Below, one piece after another: positions 48,001-60,953 of a DNA stretch of 64,000 nt. The position numbers and the translations under genes are program-made. Where the stretch lies: positions 36,953,122-37,017,121 of the forward strand of contig NC_045129.1 of assembly GCF_007655135.1 (NCBI RefSeq). Reading direction: 5' to 3'. This stretch comes from Punica granatum. Taxonomy: Eukaryota; Streptophyta; Magnoliopsida; Myrtales; Lythraceae. How positions within the stretch are numbered: position 1 is the first letter of the stretch; each line of letters starts with the position of its first letter. The notes beneath the pieces were generated by a model. It worked only from the letters and a program-made list of their open reading frames with translations. It ran no database searches and had not been told where the DNA came from.

Positions 48001-49592
48001 TCAAAGACATTGCTGCAAGTTATGTCGCAGTCCAGGTTGGCATACATTTCCACCATAAATGTTTTCTGCCTGCAAAAGTCAACAAGGGCCTCCATTGCAA
48101 CCTCCTGTTGCTGGTAAGAAGCCCCGTATTTGCTCTGTGCAAGTCTTAAAATCACACAGGAGAAAAAAGCCTCAAGTTGCAGTTTGAGTTCAGTTCGTAG
48201 ATGCTGATACAGGTTTAGAACAATGCTGCAGACCATCGAAAGAATAAGAGGACTCGCTGACAAGCCAAACTGCATTAGGTTTCGAAACAATTCGTCCTGT
48301 ATCAAACCCAATAACCTGGGGTGACTGCGTATTGATGGCCCACCCAATTCAATTGCTGAATTGATCAAACCCAAGGCAAAAAGAGGCACATCTTCATCAA
48401 ATGCTATGGTATTTGATCGAGGACCCACTCCAATATGCTCAAGAGCATTCAATAAGGTACAGAAAAAGTGAAATATCTCCACCATGCAGGGAACTCCATA
48501 GGGTTCGTTCATAAGATGCAGATCAAGTGGAACTGCATCCTTACCGGCTCCAATTGCACTATCATCCATCATTCCTGCCATTGGAACCCCAGATGCATTA
48601 GAGGCAAAACTTCCTGAGGAAAGTTGACCGTCATATTCTGAACCGCTGTTGCCATTCTCTAATTGTCTACTATTAAATGCATATTCATTGTCTGGTCCAG
48701 TAACCTGCAGAGGAAATCAAAGCTATTAGGATAGCTACAAAGATACTTCTAAGATGTTTTCACAACCTACTCTTTTTGATCCCATTGAAATTATACACCT
48801 CAATAATTTGAATGAGAAAATATGCCAACTTACAAAAGAAAAGGGTAATTGTAGCCATACCTCTTGCTTAACCTTATTTCCACCATTAACCAATGCACGC
48901 TCTGTGTTGTCAACCTCTGGGAGGTGTGAAAAGATGCACCTTACCAATTCATGCATTGTGTGACGAGCTATCCTCTGTAGCAACTCTCCTTTGCTACCTG
49001 CTTGATGGACGATGCGGAAGCAAGTGTTCACTATATTGCAAACATGCTGGTTGCTCAACATAACCGATGCTTTACTTTTCATACAAGCCAGAAGAACCTG
49101 GAGTATTTTCATCAATACCACTTCCTCTGATGCAGGATCTGTTACCTCAAATCGACAGCTATTTACAGCATCAACCACAGAGTGCATTGCTTCTTCAACA
49201 TTGGCATTGTTCTGATCGATCACGTCAAGGGTCAAAATCCTGTAAACAGAGGACAGGGCAACACCGGTGATTGGCGCACCCGTTTCATCTGATCGAATGA
49301 CATCCAAAAATGGCTGGAGATACAAAGTGGGGTTAACAGTCTCCCACTGGTTCTGCCATGAAAAGATCTGCTTCCTCAGCGCCTTCAGAGACTGAATTAG
49401 TGAGTGCTCTAGCTGATCATCACCTGACATGTAACGACCACCCCACCTAACATTTCTTCTCATGACTGCTAAAACAGCAGCAACTTCCGAATTGATCATG
49501 CATGCTAACGTAGCTTTTTCAGAGCAGGATTCATAGTCCTCGGGTTCTTCCTCAATTGCTTTAATTCCAGGAGGCATCTTCAGACGCCCCAT
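45054..49592 (-). CDS. GN: ARF guanine-nucleotide exchange factor GNOM (GBF1/Gea type), 2 coding exons
   Basis: GNOM activates ARF GTPases on Golgi and endosome-related membranes and is needed for PIN auxin-carrier polarity and embryo axis formation. Coding exons 49592-48861 and 48704-45054 give 1,460 residues, close to the Arabidopsis length. The DCB dimerisation domain starts MGRLKMPPGIKAIEEEPEDY. The Sec7 domain spans about residues 555-745, with the catalytic glutamate finger in FRLPGESQKI (Glu659). Long HDS regions follow, ending VVAKVAGTAG. Met697 in SYSLIMLNTDQHN corresponds to the residue that makes GNOM brefeldin-sensitive. A 5' UTR intron is likely: an acceptor ctctctag lies at about 49655 and a donor GTGAGT near 50680, both on the minus strand. 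Confidence 0.97.
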
Positions 49593-52133
49593 GCTGAATG
49601 AGTTTGTGCAAGAACCAAGTCACAGGGTGATGGCAGGGAAGCCTCGGCAACTAGAGAGAAACTTCACCTTCACAATCACAAAAGGGTAATTAATAAAGAT
49701 GGGCCCTAGTCCAATACACGGACATGATCAAACTAAGAATACAATATGAGAAGCAAAAAATGGTACTTCAGAAAACATATCCAATCCGGCATCCTAAAAA
49801 GTTCACTAGCACCCTATGCTCAGTCTCCCCACCAACACCCAAACTTCCAATTTAACCAAGATCAGTCAATTCACTGAAATGTCATTAACAGTAAGCTGCA
49901 AAAACCAGCCCCACGGAAGCAAGTGCAGCACAAGCATCAGCAACAATCTCTATAAAGCCTTTCCTATCACGAATCAAGATATTCCACAGAATCCATCACT
50001 AAATGCAGCCACTTCTTAAAAATGATCACCAAGTAACTAAACCAGCAGCACAATTGAAATTATATCCTGAAAATTGCTAGGAACTCCGGATATACAAAGC
50101 AGTACACCCTGCAAGATAATTAGACGGGGACTCATCTCGAAGCAGCAGGTACTGTCGCCCATCTGACTACTTGAGCCCAAAGGGAATGAGAGAAAGTAGG
50201 GACAACTGGACCGAGTCGGACTAGGGGAGAATTGCAAATCAATCCACTTAATGATTATGCCAGAAATCAAAACGTCACGAAACCCTAATGAGAATATTCA
50301 CCTCCTTCACTTCAGTAGGCAGTAACACCAGCAGCTCAGCAGGGGCGGAAATGGCGGCGTTACAGATCAGAGATCGCCGAGTAAGAACACAGCGAATAAT
50401 AAAATCGACTGAACCCTGAAAATGTAAAAGCTGAGCGGAATCAGCGACGCAGACCAACGACAAAAAGTGCACGTAGACCGTTCTATCCAAACGAGAAATG
50501 GCAGGAAACAATCTGATCAAACGAAATTGGCCACCGGCGACGTTAAAGTCCCGATCCGGGGCCTCAGCTTTCGGATCATCACGTCGGATCGCCACGTTCA
50601 GAGATCCAACCCCAATTGAACAGAAGCAGCACAGAGAAGCAAGAGAGAAGAGGGGGGAGGGAAGGAAAGCGTACTCACGGGGTAACGACGAACCTCCGGG
50701 AGGTCAGAACCAGAGGCGGGTGGCTGGCGCTCCGTCCGGTCAGTGAGATTCCGGTCGAGTTTCAACTCCCCAGACGAGAATCTGGGAAGAAACCCACATT
50801 CCAAATATCATTTCATGGCAATGCGACTGAGAATCCTCAGATTGTCCGCGACGACGACGGCGGAGGAGATGACTCCAAGACTGTATTTTTAGTTATTTCC
50901 CCTTGATTTCTTCCAGCTTTCTTTTCGCTTTTCCCCTTTTGTTTTTCTTCCTTTTTCTCTTTACTAATAATTCCAAAGATATAAGGCAACCATAAACGAA
51001 AATAATTGATTGAGAACTTAACCAGAAAAAGACTGATTGGCATATGACATGAGATGTGATGCAGTTGATAAACTCGTACCCGTGCTCTTTTTTCTAAAGT
51101 AAACAAGTTGAAGTCCCAGTCGAAACCAAGGAGATAGGGCTAAGCCGAGCATGAGTAATATTATTCTTAACCAATACACTAATACCATCTTGTAATCTCA
51201 TCTCAACTTTTATTAATACGAGTACAAAGTCTTATTGAGATCTAAAATATAACACCTTATAATTTCGCCGAAAAATAAATGAATAATACGGACCTTTGCT
51301 TTTCTTCTTTTGGGAGCTTAATTAAGTGGGGCTAAAATGGGCTAGAAGCCCATTGTAATTCATTTTGGACCAACCAGCTTTTTAAAAAAAAAAAAAATTA
51401 GTGACGAATTTCACCAACTATGAGAGAAGGTACAAGTTATCCTAGAAAACCTTCAAAACCCATATACATCAGAAAATAAATTTTCTGGCAGCTAGCAAAA
51501 ACTTAGCCTAGACTTAATTGGATTTTTTTGCTTGAGTTTTTGAATAAGGTCAGTCTATCTGCCTCATGAAACGTTAAGACCTCATTTTAACGTCCACGTG
51601 CCCCGACAATGGACCATGATTTCATCAAGATAGCCTGCATTGTTATCAAATCGCAGGTGACCTTAGATCGAGGTTACCACCCTTCGCAACCTAATTCGAA
51701 CCCCTAAACCTCTATCTCGGAAATCCAAATTGCCATAAATCTTGGCATACTCCGAGTTAAAAGCTCCTTAACCTTGAATCTCTATCATCATCCCTCGGCT
51801 CGAGGGCTAGGGACCTCCATGTGGTCGAGGGGTCAATAAATACACGAAATTTAGAAGCCAAGCGCATCAAAACTCATAAAACGACAACTCTTTTAAAATG
51901 AACGAAAATGTAAGTTCTATGACAGTTTAACCCGGACGAAGACTGACCTACTCTGGTCCAATAATTAGTATTCAGCCAAGTCAAAAGCCAACAAAAGAAG
52001 AGCAAACTGTGTGTGATTATCGCAACTTCAACAGAAACACATCAACAAACTGCGAAATGTGCACTTAATACTAGCCCGAGAACAAACAAGGCCTGATGCT
52101 CTGGTGACCAGCCTGCTCCTCCACTTAAGGACC
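49593..52133. other. GNOM leader and promoter, then RPN6 3' region
   Basis: 49593 to about 50720 is the probable GNOM leader with a 5' UTR intron. To the right lie the GNOM promoter and AT-rich spacer, with a pure A run of 13 near 51388-51400, and then the 3' UTR of RPN6. Short open frames here carry no family signal. Confidence 0.5.
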
Positions 52134-53402
52134 TCATACCATTATCTTGGCAGATCGCACATAGAGGCTGTCCACCACCTTACCAATATTAGAGATCGTT
52201 TCCAGTGTCGCCGGGTAGAGAGTGTCGGTCTTGGGATCATCGAAGATGATGAGGCACCCAGCTCCCTGATCAAGAGTCCCCGCAAACTTCTTGTCGAGAA
52301 TCATCTGGGAGAGCTTCTTCTCGACGTGATCTACCGGGAGCTCAATCAGCTCTGCAATATGAGAGATCTCAACCCGAGAGAAAGGCTCAATCAACCTGCA
52401 AAGGTTCTGCTCCAGTAAAGTATCATAAAGGGCAGAGAGGTGCCTATGGACAATAGGGTCATCCTCCAGTTGGGCTTTGAAATCCCGAAGAGCGGTCTCA
52501 AAGAGCTTCAGGGAGCGTTTCGCGTGAGCATCGGCTACAGCTTTCATTGCATCAAGATCAGGCCCTACATATTGTAACCCAGCCTTGGATGATATCACAC
52601 TTGCCACGTCATCGGCCTGATTCACCATAATCTTGCACAGCAGCATGTACTTGAGGCTGAACACTGCCCTCGGATCTTCGAGGGCATTGAAAGCCTCAAA
52701 TGCCTCAAAGAAGTAACTGTAAGCTGTCTTGTAATCCTTCTCCTCAGCATGGAGGATCCCACTCTGCAAATCTATGGTGCCCTGCTGAGCAGGAGGCACA
52801 TAAATCGCATTGGCAGCAGTTCTTGCTGCTGTGAGAGCAGCCTTAGCTTTGGGGAGATTCCTCAGAGAGAAATGAAGCTTACTCTCCAGCAAGTTTATGT
52901 CCACAAGGAGAAGCTTATCGTCCAGCCTTCTCACTTCCTTGATCAGGCCTGAAAGAAGATTCAATGCTTCTGCATACTCCTTGCTCTCCATCAGAAGAGC
53001 GGCAAGCCTTGCTTCCACCCTCTGCCGGAGAAAAGTCCGCTTCTCGGCTCGGGTCCATTGAACCATCTCCTTGCATAGAGAAATCTGTAGATCGGATGTC
53101 CCTGGTATCTTAGCCACAGCATCGATTATTCCTCGGACGATCTTTGCAGTTTTCGCTTTAGGAATCAAGGAAAAGTAGGGCCTTAGCTGGGTAAGGAGGG
53201 TACGGAGATCCTCTGCCCTGTTCTCCTGTCTTAGAAGATCTGACAGATTAGTGATGGCCTGCTCTTTTATCCTCAAGGCTTCAGGCGATGAAGAGGGGTT
53301 TTCCAGAACTCGATATAGGATAGAGATGGCCTCGGATGGAGTTTTGGCTTCTGCAGCCTGGGTAATCGATTCAGTTGTTGCTGGGAGATAAGATGTCGAC
53401 AT
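52134..53402 (-). CDS. RPN6: 26S proteasome lid subunit RPN6 (PSMD11)
   Basis: RPN6 clamps the lid to the 20S core and base of the 26S proteasome. The coding region is one uninterrupted exon of 422 residues, near the usual 420. The N terminus starts MSTSYLPATTESITQAAEAK. The long alpha-helical TPR-like solenoid includes IKEVRRLDDKLLLVDINLLE and EEKDYKTAYSYFFEAFEAFN. The PCI domain covers about residues 220-400 with EPFSRVEISHIAELIELP and VEKKLSQMILDKKFAGTLDQ. It ends VVDSLYVRSAKIMV. An acceptor TTTTCCAG lies about 28 bases before the ATG on the minus strand. A 5' UTR intron of about 1.1 kb from a donor near 54575 is likely. Confidence 0.97.
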   Translation of the reverse strand: MSTSYLPATTESITQAAEAKTPSEAISILYRVLENPSSSPEALRIKEQAITNLSDLLRQENRAEDLRTLLTQLRPYFSLIPKAKTAKIVRGIIDAVAKIPGTSDLQISLCKEMVQWTRAEKRTFLRQRVEARLAALLMESKEYAEALNLLSGLIKEVRRLDDKLLLVDINLLESKLHFSLRNLPKAKAALTAARTAANAIYVPPAQQGTIDLQSGILHAEEKDYKTAYSYFFEAFEAFNALEDPRAVFSLKYMLLCKIMVNQADDVASVISSKAGLQYVGPDLDAMKAVADAHAKRSLKLFETALRDFKAQLEDDPIVHRHLSALYDTLLEQNLCRLIEPFSRVEISHIAELIELPVDHVEKKLSQMILDKKFAGTLDQGAGCLIIFDDPKTDTLYPATLETISNIGKVVDSLYVRSAKIMV

Positions 53403-55096
53403 TTGTGATACTTGAAAATTCCAAATCCTGGAAAACCAATATTAAATTATTTAAAAATAGGAACATTATAAGATTGGCTCATGCGAAGATATCAACATAT
53501 GCCTACCATGCTCACAATGCAGTTATAAGAACTGTTACAAGCTGCACAGATATTTTCAATTGCTACACTAAAATTATTAGCTAGGTAAAAGCCTAGGAAA
53601 ATGTCAGAATGAATGTACAATTTTTATCCTATGCATTAGCTGCTTATATAAATCGGGTAGCTGGGCGCAGCATTTCATCTCTTATTATTTTAAGTGCACA
53701 AATACATAAATGCAACTCAAACTACAATAAGAGAAGCAATTCACACTCCTAGAAATGTGTCAAGTTACGTAAGAAAGGCATAGCTGTCTCTAGACGCAAC
53801 ATATGCACAGATAATATGGAAAAAGCCCTGCTAAATGTCACATATGCCTCCTCTTCTTTCCTAAGGCAAAGCCGAAATCCGCAAGAAGCAATTTCACCAA
53901 TAACTGAGCAACATCGCCAGGAATATGCATAGGCACCTAGTCCCAGCAACCGACTTCCTCCAATATATACTAAGACTGACATTATATATAGAACTCAACT
54001 CATATGGTGGCAGTATGATGATATCAGCATATCATGCCAACATTGCTGCTAAAAGACAGCAATATAGCAAGATAACCATCTCAGGTATCCCGAATCTGAT
54101 CAAAAACCCAAATCATACTGAAACCATTCGCTCAATCAACGCAATAACCCAAGAAAAGAATCAGCAGCACCGGAGTACTGGAAAGTCGGTAAAGATGCAT
54201 ATGACACAAATGTTCAATTCCGTATCGCTTTTACAGGCTCATGAGTTTAGCCACTAAAACTGAACCAGTAGACACCACTCACCCAACATCACTAAGGATC
54301 CAAAGCTAAAACTTTTTTCCTCCATTTCAAAGCCAATCGCTAACAAAGATTGGCTAATATAAACCACAACAATCAAAGAAAGTGCAACAATCAAATGGCA
54401 GAGAGCTATCTGAAACCAGATCCATCGTCACAATTCCTGGAGCTAAATTCGAACTACACCAATCATTTTTTCTACTGCCCGAAACACCTCGGCACGAATC
54501 GCGGACGAATCCACAAGCTAATTAGGTCACAGGAATGTACAAATTCGCAAAACCCTAGAACGAGTATGGTCACCTCTTTTCACTGCAGCTGGGGAGTACC
54601 AGAGGGGCAGCAGAGGCGGAAGAAGCTGCAGTCCAAGATCAGAAGGAGTCGCAGCTGAAGCAATCAAGGCTTGGAGATGGAAGGTATCAGCTTCAGCTTC
54701 ATCCGCCGATCAACACAACAGTGGGGGAAGGGAGTCGGAGCAAAGCTTGGACTATAGTAGATTCTTAACTTGAGGGGGAAGACAGGAGAAGGAGAGACAA
54801 AATTGGGCTGGGCCTTCAAAACAAATTATGGGCCGATGACATCCAAAAAACTATGGGCCAAAGAATTGCTAGAGGCCCGGTAAGTCATGCATAATGGGCA
54901 TGCACGGATACCGGGTATACTCAGAACCCGTCGGAATCTACCCATTAGGGTTGAGTCCGAGTAACTCGTATTAAAAATATGGTAGGGTCCAGGTATTAAA
55001 ATATGAAACTGGTGAAAACCGGTTCTAGTTCTTGCATATAGAGTATCCAAAATCGGAACCGGAACCGATACCCGAACCCGGATAATAATTTCTCTC

Positions 55097-55132
<36 letters not shown>

Positions 55133-56434
55133 GTCAGGTATTCCTATATTTAGAAAATATAGTCACTAATTTGAAAAAAAAAATATAAATCCATGTCGAC
55201 ATTCTATTATGCGTAATTACTGATTATAAATGAGACATTTTCGGTTTTTTCGCGGGACTGAAAAATTTACAGGTTCCAACATAGTACCTGAAACTTGTGG
55301 TATAATACATGTTCCAAATAGGTTTTGATTTCATGACTTAACATGGTAAGATCCAGTTCCAAAATCTTGTAACGCGTCTATTACAAGATATGATCCGAGT
55401 ATCGTGAAAAAAAAAAAAAAAAAAAGGGGCATCCACACACCATGGCATATGGGTTTTTAGTTGTTAAATTTCAATATTTGATTGATCATGCGGCTCAATA
55501 TTCGTATAGCATATCTTGAATTTGTTGTGTGTTGAATTGTTGATCGACGACACTCTCCTACTACCAATTAATTTGTCAATTACAGTTGTTGATCCTGGGA
55601 ACAACTGATCTTTTCATCAATTCGTTGTTCATTGACTCTTTTTAAGAGATTTCCTTTTCAGTTCTCTGTCGAATTTTTAGTCCAAAATTAAATTAATTTC
55701 ATTTTTTTTTGTCCCAATTCCGCCCAGTTAAGATATCTATCACCTCGTTTCGGCAGGCATCAACCCGTCGAATCCATTCTCTTAGTCCACGTAGCATAGT
55801 CCCCTACTCTCCTTGCCATGCCACCTATCGCAGAAATGGCTCATCGTTTTGTTTGAAAACGTTGGATTGGGACATTATTGCCCTTGTCAAGTTGGGAGCG
55901 GTAACCCGATATTGCCAATTAACGGCGCGAAGTGAGCTCTAGTCGTCGTAGCAGTGACGTGAGGGCATAGATGTATTCCTTGCAATCGCAACAATAGGGG
56001 TTATTCCCATCTCAACACTGACTAATGCAGTATTTTGATTAAAAAAAAATCTATCATTCCGCAAGAGTCGAGAGCCGTTGGATCGGTACACAGAACCGGT
56101 AGAAGAAGTCGTGTGCTATTTTAGGGTCCCTATCCGAACTCAAGTCGTCGCCCCTCATGAGAGTTAAGTACACTTCCGGCCTATGGGACAAATATCTAAC
56201 GGGAACGGTAACATAAGAAATGAACTTAGTATACAGCAGATATATGCTACTAAAATAGATATCATTGCTCTGGCTATCTTCCTTGACAGTCATTCACAAA
56301 CACTCAACATATAAGGTTTCTATATCTATCTTGTATGTGGCTATCTAATCATAATAGACCTGCTAGAAGGAAAAAGTATATATAGAAATATATGCACTTA
56401 GGTGCAATGTGTATAACATTGAGGGCGAGAACGA
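53403..56434. other. RPN6 leader and promoter, then intergenic DNA
   Basis: The left part (to about 54700) fits a leader intron and first exon of RPN6. The rest is AT-rich intergenic DNA with a TA run at about 55099-55127, an A run at 55408-55426 and a degenerate repeat rich in cccgaacccgg-like words around 54880-55085. No gene supported; the open frame at 56054-56293 (minus) is unrecognised. Confidence 0.5.
55099..55127. repeat. TA microsatellite
   Basis: About 14 TA units in intergenic DNA between RPN6 and the single-pass membrane protein gene. Confidence 0.9.
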
Positions 56435-57357
56435 TTAACTGACCCGAACCACCGGAACCTGTCGACGTGCCAATCTCGCCTCATTCATTTGCGCAATTTG
56501 GAGCAGCAGTTGATCAATTCTCTGCAAAGAATCAGATTTCATTCTTAGCAAGCTGTGTGTGATATACACATACATTCATGTTCTCCAAGAGTGACATTCC
56601 CTTGTAGTTTCACTTGTAAACAAAAAGGATCAGTGCATACCGAACTGAATGCATTTTCGATGTGATTATTACCATTTTCGGGACAATCATCGCAATATAA
56701 TGCGGATTATTCGTGCCAGATATAAGTCTAAGGTAAGTAATCAACGCCAGTGGATAGAATTTTAAATCTGAGATCAGAGAAGGAATCGTAATAGTTGATT
56801 ACCCGGTCTTTCTCCTTGATGAGGAGAATCAGACGGTTCTTGTTCTCGTCCCGTATGGCCACACTCCTCTGCAGCCGGCGCCGCCGCGCCACCATCTTTA
56901 CGTAAACAATAGCTGCTGCTGCCAAAACTCCCACAAATCCAGCCGCTGACACAAGCTTCCACACGCTGACCCCGAACCCCACCCGACCCCAAGCCCTCAA
57001 CAAAATGCCCCAGACACCACTGTACCGGCCGGTTCCGTCCCCCGGAGAAACCAACGCCGCCGCAGACTCGCTGCTCCGCCAATTTCCCGAAAGAACTGTA
57101 TTGGAAGAGGACGAATCGGATGATAAAGGGGAACTGGGATGCGGGGGAATCAGGTTGCTGGGGGGGTCGTTGAAATCCAGGCCATAATGGGCGGCGGGAG
57201 GGAAAACAGCAGAGGCGTCGCTCACCCGGAGGTAGTTGTCTCTGATGATGACAGGAGCGGCGGGGGCTAGCTGGGCAGCGGGAGGCAGCGGGTCGTGGTG
57301 ATTGATCGGGGATTCAACGTGCTCCCATTCGTTCATGGCTTCCTTTGGTTCGGCCAT
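56435..57357 (-). CDS. Unrecognised single-pass membrane protein, 2 exons
   Basis: Exons 57357-56803 and 56521-56435 give 213 residues; the second exon starts RIDQLLLQIAQMNEARLARR and ends VPVVRVS. I do not recognise the family by name. The first 130 residues are Pro/Ser-rich and likely disordered. One hydrophobic helix (LVSAAGFVGVLAAAAIVYV, about 135-153) is followed by a basic stop-transfer stretch, KMVARRRRLQR. A leucine-rich helix (NRLILLIKEKDRRIDQLLLQ) follows that could form a coiled coil. With no signal peptide, the N terminus is probably cytosolic. Near the N terminus, EWEHVE (residues 10-15) fits an ATG8-interacting motif (W-x-x-V with acidic neighbours). The overall layout recalls ATG8-interacting membrane proteins, but this is inference only. 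Confidence 0.85.
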
Positions 57358-60300
57358 TGGAGAGGTTTTGTGAAGAGAGGTAGAAGAAGAGGCTTAAGCC
57401 GCTGCTTTTCTTGGTCGGGCGGGAGATATTGTTGGTTATGGATAACATGTTTTGTATAAGTCAAACATGAAATCATTACCTTGTCGATTGTAATAATTAA
57501 TTAAGCCATTTTTCTTTTTTTTTGAAAAAAATTATAATTTTAATCCTGTAAGTGTGGACACTTTTACATTTTTACCATTTTCCTTTTCTTTTTTTTTTTC
57601 TACTTTCGTTTTATACGTTTACATGCTTTTATGTTTGTGTCATTTCATTACTAATCCCGTTAACTATTCCTGAATTGGAGCCACATAGCTGCCACGTAGA
57701 ATACCCGTGCCACATTAATATTAGAAAATGGAATGTCAACTCGGAAAAAAAAATTACCGATGAAAAAATTTAAAAAAAATCAAGTGTTCAAGAATTGAAA
57801 AGGAGAAAAACAGAAGATGAAGATGCAAAATCATCAAGCCAGCTCCGAAAGTTCTAGAAAATGCAAGACTCATAATCAAATCACCCACTTGCTCAGATCA
57901 TAAAAATAGTAGTTGACTTGATTGTCCTCCCATTCAGGTCCATTCTCGACACTTCACTCGTCATTGCCAAACGAAATATTCGATAGCCGATTGTTTTTTC
58001 TTTCATCCTTTTTTTACCACTAATTTTATTTTTCCCTATTGACTTGCCCTTTTCCATTATTAATGTGGCATAGGTATCTTACATGGCGGTTATGCGGCTC
58101 CAATTCAACGATAGTTAATGGTATTAGTAACGGAAAAGCGCAAATAGAAAAGCATGTTAATGTATTAGACAAAAACAAAAAAAAACGGAAAAAAAATATA
58201 TATTTAAACTTACAGGATTAAAACTACCGTTCCTCTTTTAAAATTTTGTTATATAAGTTATCAAATTGATTAATAAGTTACGTCAATGAACCGGTTTGAT
58301 TACAAGTAACATGGCATTTATAAGTCTAATGCTGCGTTTGGTTTTAAAATAGGATTTTAAAATCAGATTTTGATTTTGAAAAAGAGTGGTATAAATGTGG
58401 CCCACCCTTTGACTTTGTATAGGTTATTTTGTTTTTTTGTGGAAAAAGAGTGGCATAAATGGGATCCACCCTTTGAATTTGTATAAGTTATTTCGTTCTG
58501 TTGTGGGTAGAATTAAATTAAAATAGAATTTTAAAATTCTACTTTGAAATCAAACAAACCATTATAAATTCGTGAATAAGAACTTTGTAAGAGCTCTGAA
58601 TTGAAACTAAAATCCGAATATAGTTAAAATGTAGCCTTTTTATTCTCCAACTGTGATATTATTGCTCGGAATCATGTCATTGTTCCGCAATAAGTTGGGT
58701 ATCGTGATCATAGCTCATAACTTCTCTTAAAACTTGTTCGACGAATGAGTCTATTCTATAGATGCGAGAAAAATTGTACAGTGTACCTCCTTTACGGGAG
58801 TTATATTAAATTAATTGGGGAAACAAGTGAAGTTGTAACTTGAGCGACTGATTACTCGGCTCATATTATAGAACGGTCATCATTTACGTATATAGTGAAT
58901 CGAAAATTGAAAATCGAAAATCGACTGGGTAAAGATTAGTTGGACGGCGGGGCGCGGCGAACCTAGTAAAGGGGATAATGGTTTTGACGTTTCTGGTATC
59001 GAAAGAAATATCAACCTTTTATTATTATTTTTTTCTGGAAATTTAAAGAAATATCAATCATCTATTTGTTGTTATTAGAATGAGATATTTGTACAGCAAA
59101 AAAATATCTAAAGGGAGCTGTCAGTCGGTCACTGCACGTACTCGGGCTAGACTAATCCAGGCCAAGCCCATGGGCTCATATTATCCACTGGGCCAATTCT
59201 TTTTGGCCTTTTTTTTTCTAATGACTCGATTTGAATTCAATATTTCTTAAATTTCGAGGTATTTTTTCTCCCTTGCCTCTTTATATTTTGGTTTAAAGGG
59301 TCGTTTTGTCAGGTCGACGGGCAACCACTCCTTCCTTCCTTCTGCCTCCATTGATTCTTCGAGATAGTGGGATTGCATTACCAGAATAGCGAAGCGAGTT
59401 CTACAATAGTATTGTTGATTCCGGGATTCTCAATCCGGGATCGTTGGAAAACCTAAATGGAGAATGAAACTGATGATTTGCTCGAATACGAGAAAAATGA
59501 AAGATAAAATGGATGAAAGGGGAGAAAAAACTATATGGAATATTACCGAGTGGAGATTTCAGAAATCTAAAGTACGAAATTGCATCTTTTTTTTTTTTTA
59601 TAGGTTCGAAACTGCATCACGTCGAATCAAAGGGAAGTGTATATATGCTTCACTCCATATCATAAGCAGCAATCAGTTTTCTCCTCTGTCTCGCACACAT
59701 GATCATGGACGCTCGCTTAGTCCTTTTGACTAGTAGTTGGCCGGGCCGACCGCCCACCGACCTCTCAGCCGTTTGACTCGAAAAGCAGATCCCCCCCTCT
59801 CCCTCATCAATCACCTCGAAATTCGAATAAAAAACTTTGCCCACCGCCGCCACCAATCTGTGATTGCCATTTCCCCATCTCCCGATCCTCCATTTTTTTC
59901 TTTTTTTGGCTTTCGATATGCTGCTGAAATCCGAAAGTTTAATAAGCACGATCAATCTAGTTCAAGCTAGCCAGATCAATTTAACGTGATAAAAATTTTT
60001 AAATAAATATCGAATCATTTGAATCTTGTTCTCTCGTTGATTCGGCCCCATTTTAATATGGAAAGTCAGCCCCACAGCACAAATCTCTTATGTCAGCGAA
60101 TTCCGGATGTTTCTTATAAATGATGACAGATCTCTTTCGTTCCACAACAGTAAAAGAAAACGACAAGACAGACGAGAAACGGGGAAAGTGGTCCGGAAGC
60201 CGTAACCGGAAACTTCGCCCTGTACCCGCTTCACTGAGCAATTTCTTCCGTACCGTGTTCTGTTCTCTGGTCTTGGCTCTGTTTCGCGTTTGGGTTGCTG

Positions 60301-60953
60301 GGAAGTAAGAAGCTTTGATAGCAGAGGGACGAGTCTCTTCCACAGTGAGCTAGCTGGAGGTCGCATTCAATTCAGCAGCAGCTAGAGCTATCAGCACCGG
60401 ACAAAGTACGAGGTCTGATTCACTTGTCCTTGGTTCTTGATCTCATTTGATCAACTGACGGGTTGATTTGACCCCATCTGGGTTCGTGATTTCGTTCCTG
60501 GGTGATTTATATTTGACCCTTCGAGGATAGTAGATGACTAAAATCAATAGGAAAGGCGGCCGAGTCGATCGTGTAATCTTCTGATCAATATCTTAGCTCT
60601 GCTACTCTTACCAGGTACCATGAGATCGGTGTTTACTGATATTCGATTGTTGCTTGCGAGAGGTCATCACGGGAACTGTTTTTCTTAGTGCTCGAACACA
60701 TATTCTATTGAAAATTCACGCCAAACGTATCGCGGCCATGGAAAAGTTTCCAGCTCTGCCTGTTTGCGTTTTTCGATTTTCGGCTCTGTTTTGGAGATTT
60801 ACCAGGGAACCTATCATTTTGTCAAACTTTCTTTTATTTTTGGCTGTAGTTTGGAATTCCTCTCACGTGTTCGGCGATCTCGGGGGCTTTATTTGGAGGT
60901 TGGATTAAGCTAGCGGTTAATCTCGGGAAAGTCATTGGAGTTCTGCCAAAGAA
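57358..60953. other. Divergent upstream region of the membrane-protein gene and the OSCA gene
   Basis: The two flanking genes are transcribed away from each other, so this 3.6 kb holds both promoters. The OSCA leader probably occupies 60300-60953, with possible leader introns (acceptor-like ttaccag at about 60609-60615). A MITE is at 58331-58560. Other open frames are unsupported. Confidence 0.55.
58331..58560. mobile_element. MITE with inverted ends
   Basis: The left end CGTTTGGTTTTAAAATAGG and the right end, reverse-complemented TGTTTGATTTCAAAGTAG, form an imperfect inverted repeat of about 30 bases that continues as ATTTTAAAAT. Inside, two 64-base direct repeats (from 58378 and 58442) share gaaaaagagtgg and ccaccctttga. 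No coding capacity. No clear target duplication was found, so the superfamily is open. Confidence 0.7.

Noticed and set aside
50498..50906. Plus-strand frames upstream of GNOM
   Set aside because: They overlap the probable GNOM leader and show no family pattern.
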